Assembly (NCBI RefSeq): GCF_002954325.1
Contig: NZ_MQVX01000001.1
Span: 2,099,383 to 2,163,382 of the forward strand
Length of the DNA: 64,000 nt
Source: Aureicoccus marinus
GTDB lineage: Bacteria > Bacteroidota > Bacteroidia > Flavobacteriales > Flavobacteriaceae
Direction: 5' to 3'
The notes below the pieces were generated by a model. That model was not told where the DNA came from, did no database searches, and worked only from the letters and a program-made list of their open reading frames with translations. A program made the position numbers and the translations under genes. Position 1 is the stretch's first letter. Every line of letters begins with the position of its first letter. This document shows, piece after piece, positions 60,372 through 64,000 of the stretch.

Positions 60372-61992
60372 AAGACTTTGCCTACCTCATCAAAGAACTA
60401 GACCGCACCAACAAGGTCAATCCCAAGGTGAATGCCCTGGCCGAGTACTTCACCAAAGCTTCTGATCGAGACAAGGTGTGGACCATCGCTTTGCTCTCGC
60501 ACCGACGTCCGCCCCGTCCAGTAAACACCACCTTGCTTCGGGAATGGGCTGCAGAAGAAGCCCAAATCGATCCCTGGCTCTTCGAAGAGAGCTACCACAT
60601 CGTAGGGGATTTAGCCGAAACCATCGCTTTGGTACTGCCCAACCCCTCAGAATCAACCACCAAAAGCCTCACGGATTTTCTGGAAGAAATGATTGTACTC
60701 AAGGCTTTGGAAGAGGACGAAAAAAGAGACTACCTCCGAACCAACTGGAAAACCCTGGACTACTATGAACGCTTTGTTTTTTGTAAGCTGATCACCGGTG
60801 GATTCAGAATTGGGGTAAGTCAAAAACTGATGACCAGAGCCCTTTCTAAAGCCACAGGAGTAGAAGAAGATCTACTGGCCTACCGCCTGATGGGGAACTG
60901 GAATCCCAAAACGGTTGACTTCAAAGAATTGGTTCTTGAACCCCGAGAAGAAGATCAATTGTCCAAGCCGTATCCTTTTTTCCTGGCCCACGCAGTGGAA
61001 GAGAATTTTTTTGAGGAAGAAGATCCCAAGAACTGGTCTGCGGAACACAAATGGGACGGAATTCGGGCCCAGCTGATTTTTCGCAAGGGCAAGCACTTTC
61101 TCTGGAGTCGGGGCGAGGAATTGGTCACAGACAAATACCCGGAATTTGAGATGTTGTTGGAACATCTACCCGACGGCACTGTGCTTGATGGGGAACTTTT
61201 GCCCTATCCGGATGGGCAAATTGGAGACTTTTCTCTGCTTCAAAAACGCATTGGACGAAAGCAACTCACCAAGAAGATACTCGAGTCTTGTCCGGTGATC
61301 CTAAAGGCCTACGACCTGCTCGAAGAACGCGGAGAAGATTTGCGTGAGAGGCCCCTTCAGGAGCGACAAAAAAGACTTCAGGAGCTCTTGTCCACTCTGC
61401 CTGAAGGCCTTCCTCTGCAACGATCTCTCCCCTATTCCTTTGAAAGTTGGGGAGACGCTGCCAAAGAAAGGAACGTTCCCGGGAAATACGGAGCGAAGGG
61501 CTGATGCTTAAAAGAGTGAATTCACGTTACCGCGTGGGCCGCAAAAAAGGAGATTGGTGGAAGTGGAAGGTGGACCCCTTTTCAATTGATGCCGTCTTGA
61601 CCTATGCCATGCGCGGTCACGGCCGGCGCAGCAACCTCTTCACAGATTACACCTTTGCCCTTTGGGGTAACCCAAAAGACGGAGGAGCTCCCGAACTCCT
61701 TACTTTTGCTAAAGCCTATTCGGGATTGAGCGATGCGGAATTCCGGGAAGTGGATCGCTGGATCAAACAGCACACCTTAGAGCGATTTGGTCCTGTGCGC
61801 AGTGTGGAGCCTCAATTGGTTTTTGAAATTGCCTTTGAAGGAATCGCCCTGTCGAGTCGCCACAAGAGTGGGGTAGCCACTCGATTCCCCAGAATAGCCC
61901 GCTGGAGAAAAGACAAAAAACCAGAAGACGCCAATACCCTGGAAGACCTCAAAAAGTTGCTCCCATCCAATAGCCAAAAAACGAAATCGTGA
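60368..61992 (+). CDS. ATP-dependent DNA ligase, frameshifted near 61466
   Basis: Seals nicks with ATP. It starts with GTG at 60368 overlapping the exonuclease stop. Order: N-terminal DNA-binding helices (LIKELDRTNKVNPKVNALAE), the adenylation domain with active Lys in AEHKWDGIRAQLIF (K-x-D-G), LDGELLPY and KRIGRKQLTK. The frame then stops at 61504. One more A in GAAAG around 61466-61469 yields AAKEKERSREIRSEGLMLKR and the OB domain: YRVGRKKGDWWKWKVDPFSI, GRRSNLFTDYTFALWG and RFPRIARWRKDKKPEDANTL to the stop at 61992. Reconstructed about 541 residues, normal for the family. Confidence 0.93.
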
Positions 61993-64000
61993 ACCCTAAA
62001 ACCTCTTCTACTCTACTTCCGCAGCAGGAAGTTCTGCTGCAAAAAGCCGAAGACTGGTTTTCTGATCAAGGCTGGAAGCCCTTTCCTTTTCAAAAAGAAA
62101 CCTGGCGGGCCTATATGGAAGGTAAACACGGGCTATTGAACGCTCCGACTGGAAGCGGAAAAACCTATGCCCTTTGGTTCCCGATTCTCATGGAATGCCT
62201 AAGGGTTTCCGGTTATTTGGACGAGAAGAAGAAAACCAGGCCTAAAAGAGGGCTGCGGGCCATCTGGATTACTCCACTTCGAGCCCTTTCCCAAGAAATA
62301 TTTCAGTCTGCACAACGGATTATTCAGGATTTGGACTTGCCTCTTTCGGTAGGAATCCGAACGGGAGACACCTCCACCAAAGAACGGAGTCGACAGAAAC
62401 GGCAGATGCCCGAATTGCTCATTACCACTCCGGAAAGCTTGCACCTTTTGCTTTCTTCCAAAAACTACCCCAAGACCTTTGCACTCTGCCAGGCCGTGGT
62501 GGTCGATGAGTGGCACGAACTCATGGGAAGTAAGCGGGGCGTGCAAATGGAACTCGCGCTTTCGCGCTTAAAAACCCTTTCAGAAAACCTCCGAATTTGG
62601 GGGATTTCGGCCACCATTGGCAACCTGGATTTGGCCCGGGAAGTCCTGTTGGGCCCCGGCTCTCCAGCGTTCGAAAACTCGGTAATGATCCGGGCCGATA
62701 TCCAAAAGCGAATTGAGGTCAAGAGTCTCTTGCCCAAAACCATGGAGACTTTTCCTTGGCGAGGGCATTTGGGCTTGCATTTACTGGACGATGTTATTCC
62801 CATCATCAAGTCCAGCAAGACGACCCTTCTGTTTACCAATACCCGGAGTCAATGCGAAATCTGGTTCCAAAAAATCCTAGAACGCTACCCGGAATTTGCG
62901 GGCGAAATGGCCATGCACCACGGAAGCATCAACAAAGAAACCCGCCTTTGGGTGGAACAGGCCATCCGCAACGAAAGCCTTAAGGCCGTGGTCTGCACCT
63001 CCAGTTTGGATCTGGGAGTAGACTTTGCGCCGGTCGAAACCGTCATCCAAATAGGGGGTCCAAAAGGGGTAGCCCGATTTTTTCAGCGAGCGGGGCGTAG
63101 TGGCCACCGGCCTGGTCAGCCCAGCGTTATCTACTTTTTACCCACCCATGCCTTGGAACTGGTGGAAGCTTCTGCCCTGCATAAAGCCATCGAGAAAAAA
63201 GCCGTAGAAGACCGCATGCCTTATCTGATGAGTTATGATGTGCTTCTGCAATATTTGACCACCCTGGCTGTCTCAGACGGTTTTTATCCCAAAGAAATTT
63301 GGCCCGAAATCCGATCGACTTTCTGTTACCAAGGGCTGGATGAAGACCAGTGGCAATGGCTGCTGAATTTTATGGTTTTGGGCAGCCAAAGTCTGCGATC
63401 CTACGACGAGTACCGCAAGGTTGAAGTGGAGGAGGACGGACGATTCAAGGTGAACAACAAGGGCATCGCCATGCGCCACCGCTTCCAAATGGGAACCATT
63501 GTAGGAGACGCTAACCTGTCGGTACACTACCAAAGCGGAGGCTATATCGGCTCTATTGAAGAGTGGTTTGTCTCGGGCCTTAATCCGGGTGATGTCTTCA
63601 CTTTTGCAGGACGCAACCTGGAGTTCATACGCCTGAGAGGAATGAAAGTACAGGTACGCAACTCCAAAAAACGCACCTCCAAAGTTCCCAGTTGGATGGG
63701 CGGACGACTTACCCTGAGCGCCCAAATGTCTCAACTCCTTCGTGAAGAGTTGTACTCAGCCCGGCTCAGCAAAGCTGAACAAAGCCCTGAAATCCAGGCC
63801 TTGGATCCGGTTTTCGAACAGCAACGAAAAGAAAGCATCATCCCGTCGACCGACCATTTTTTGATGGAGTACTTCGAAACCCGTGAAGGTCACCACCACC
63901 TCTTTTACCCCTTTGAGGGTCGCTTTGTACACGAAGCCCTGGCCAGTTTATTGGCCTACCGCATCAGTCTAATGCGGCCGGTATCTTTTTCATTGGCCTT
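61989..64000 (+). CDS. ligase-associated DEXH-box helicase (partial, 3' end beyond window)
   Basis: Begins with GTG at 61989 (GTG-AAC-CCT), overlapping the ligase stop; 670 codons are in the window and the frame stays open. Superfamily 2 helicase of the Lhr type: Walker A LLNAPTGSGKTYALWFPILM, WITPLRALSQEIFQSA, LLITTPESLHLLLSSK, DEXH box VVVDEWHELMGSKRGVQM, IWGISATIGN, TLLFTNTRSQCEIWFQKILE, VVCTSSLDLGVDF and RFFQRAGRSGHRPGQPS. A winged-helix region and the Lhr-type module follow. Lhr-like helicases unwind or anneal DNA 3' to 5' in repair. It should be followed by the nuclease/phosphoesterase PdeM, beyond the edge. Confidence 0.93.
   Translation, partial: MNPKTSSTLLPQQEVLLQKAEDWFSDQGWKPFPFQKETWRAYMEGKHGLLNAPTGSGKTYALWFPILMECLRVSGYLDEKKKTRPKRGLRAIWITPLRALSQEIFQSAQRIIQDLDLPLSVGIRTGDTSTKERSRQKRQMPELLITTPESLHLLLSSKNYPKTFALCQAVVVDEWHELMGSKRGVQMELALSRLKTLSENLRIWGISATIGNLDLAREVLLGPGSPAFENSVMIRADIQKRIEVKSLLPKTMETFPWRGHLGLHLLDDVIPIIKSSKTTLLFTNTRSQCEIWFQKILERYPEFAGEMAMHHGSINKETRLWVEQAIRNESLKAVVCTSSLDLGVDFAPVETVIQIGGPKGVARFFQRAGRSGHRPGQPSVIYFLPTHALELVEASALHKAIEKKAVEDRMPYLMSYDVLLQYLTTLAVSDGFYPKEIWPEIRSTFCYQGLDEDQWQWLLNFMVLGSQSLRSYDEYRKVEVEEDGRFKVNNKGIAMRHRFQMGTIVGDANLSVHYQSGGYIGSIEEWFVSGLNPGDVFTFAGRNLEFIRLRGMKVQVRNSKKRTSKVPSWMGGRLTLSAQMSQLLREELYSARLSKAEQSPEIQALDPVFEQQRKESIIPSTDHFLMEYFETREGHHHLFYPFEGRFVHEALASLLAYRISLMRPVSFSLA

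Noticed and set aside
4974-61992. Programmed ribosomal frameshifting as the cause of the broken frames
   Set aside because: The sites share no slippery heptamer or downstream structure, affect unrelated genes, and mostly look like one missing base in a short run.
1-64000. CRISPR array, insertion sequence, prophage or integrase
   Set aside because: No regularly spaced repeats, transposase, integrase or phage structural genes could be read on either strand.

Overview
The window looks like chromosomal DNA of a marine-type member of the Flavobacteriia (Bacteroidota), probably family Flavobacteriaceae. The signs are TAnnTTTG promoter elements, a type IX secretion sorting domain, DUF3857/transglutaminase proteins, the hutH-U-I-G order, DUF4286 and DUF6428 proteins, an OlsF-type fused acyltransferase, and the ligase-associated exonuclease/ligase/helicase cluster. 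Base composition is balanced overall, with more AT-rich patches near 25.2-27.7 kb and 32.1-34.3 kb. Genes are tightly packed. No gene-free stretch exceeds 300 bp, and I see no rRNA, CRISPR array, insertion sequence or prophage. The ends cut a YbjQ-like gene (left) and a DEXH helicase (right).

Layout. 0-7.5 kb: YbjQ and STAS-like genes, then a histidine-utilisation operon on the minus strand (hutH-hutU-hutI-hutG) with a divergent LysR regulator. 7.5-12.9 kb: a small Cys-rich protein, two secreted DUF3857 proteins, a YwqK-like repeat protein and a secreted unknown. 13-18.6 kb: a sulfur module made of a Crp/Fnr regulator, SulP transporter, MBL-fold/double-rhodanese enzyme, thioredoxin, a dead methyltransferase remnant and a split YeeE/YedE transporter. 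18.6-22.3 kb: a probable zinc module made of a Fur/Zur-like regulator, two FFCG-motif secreted proteins, an ABC transporter whose permease has a His-rich loop, and a divergent MerC-like protein. 22.3-25.9 kb: TRIC channel, PTPS, FolE, glutathione peroxidase, a membrane protein and a second Crp/Fnr regulator. 26-35 kb: amidohydrolase, secreted proteins, a TIM-barrel isomerase, DinB, peroxiredoxin-like, an MdaB/HxlR divergent pair, and tRNA-Leu. 35.3-50 kb: housekeeping genes prs-rplY-pth, ribF, serS, rsmA and mgtE, plus a T9SS-exported reprolysin. 50-54 kb: a dehydrogenase, small proteins and an arsenic cluster with no visible efflux pump. 54-64 kb: ornithine-lipid acyltransferase, aspartate kinase, fbp, TerB and the DNA ligase repair cluster.

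Two things stand out. First, three promoters of the sulfur module carry the same 14-bp palindrome (GTAAC-N4-GTTAC type), each exactly 22 bp upstream of a TAnnTTTG-like element. That is the geometry of a class II Crp/Fnr activator, so the regulator encoded there probably switches on its own gene and the sulfur-oxidation and transport genes. Second, eleven otherwise conserved genes are each broken by a one-base shift, ten of which are repaired by adding one base, mostly at short homopolymers. I read these as sequencing or assembly indels rather than biology, and annotate the reconstructed genes. Without this correction several genes (hutH, folE, prs, the ATP ligase and others) would be mis-called as truncated pairs with wrong starts.
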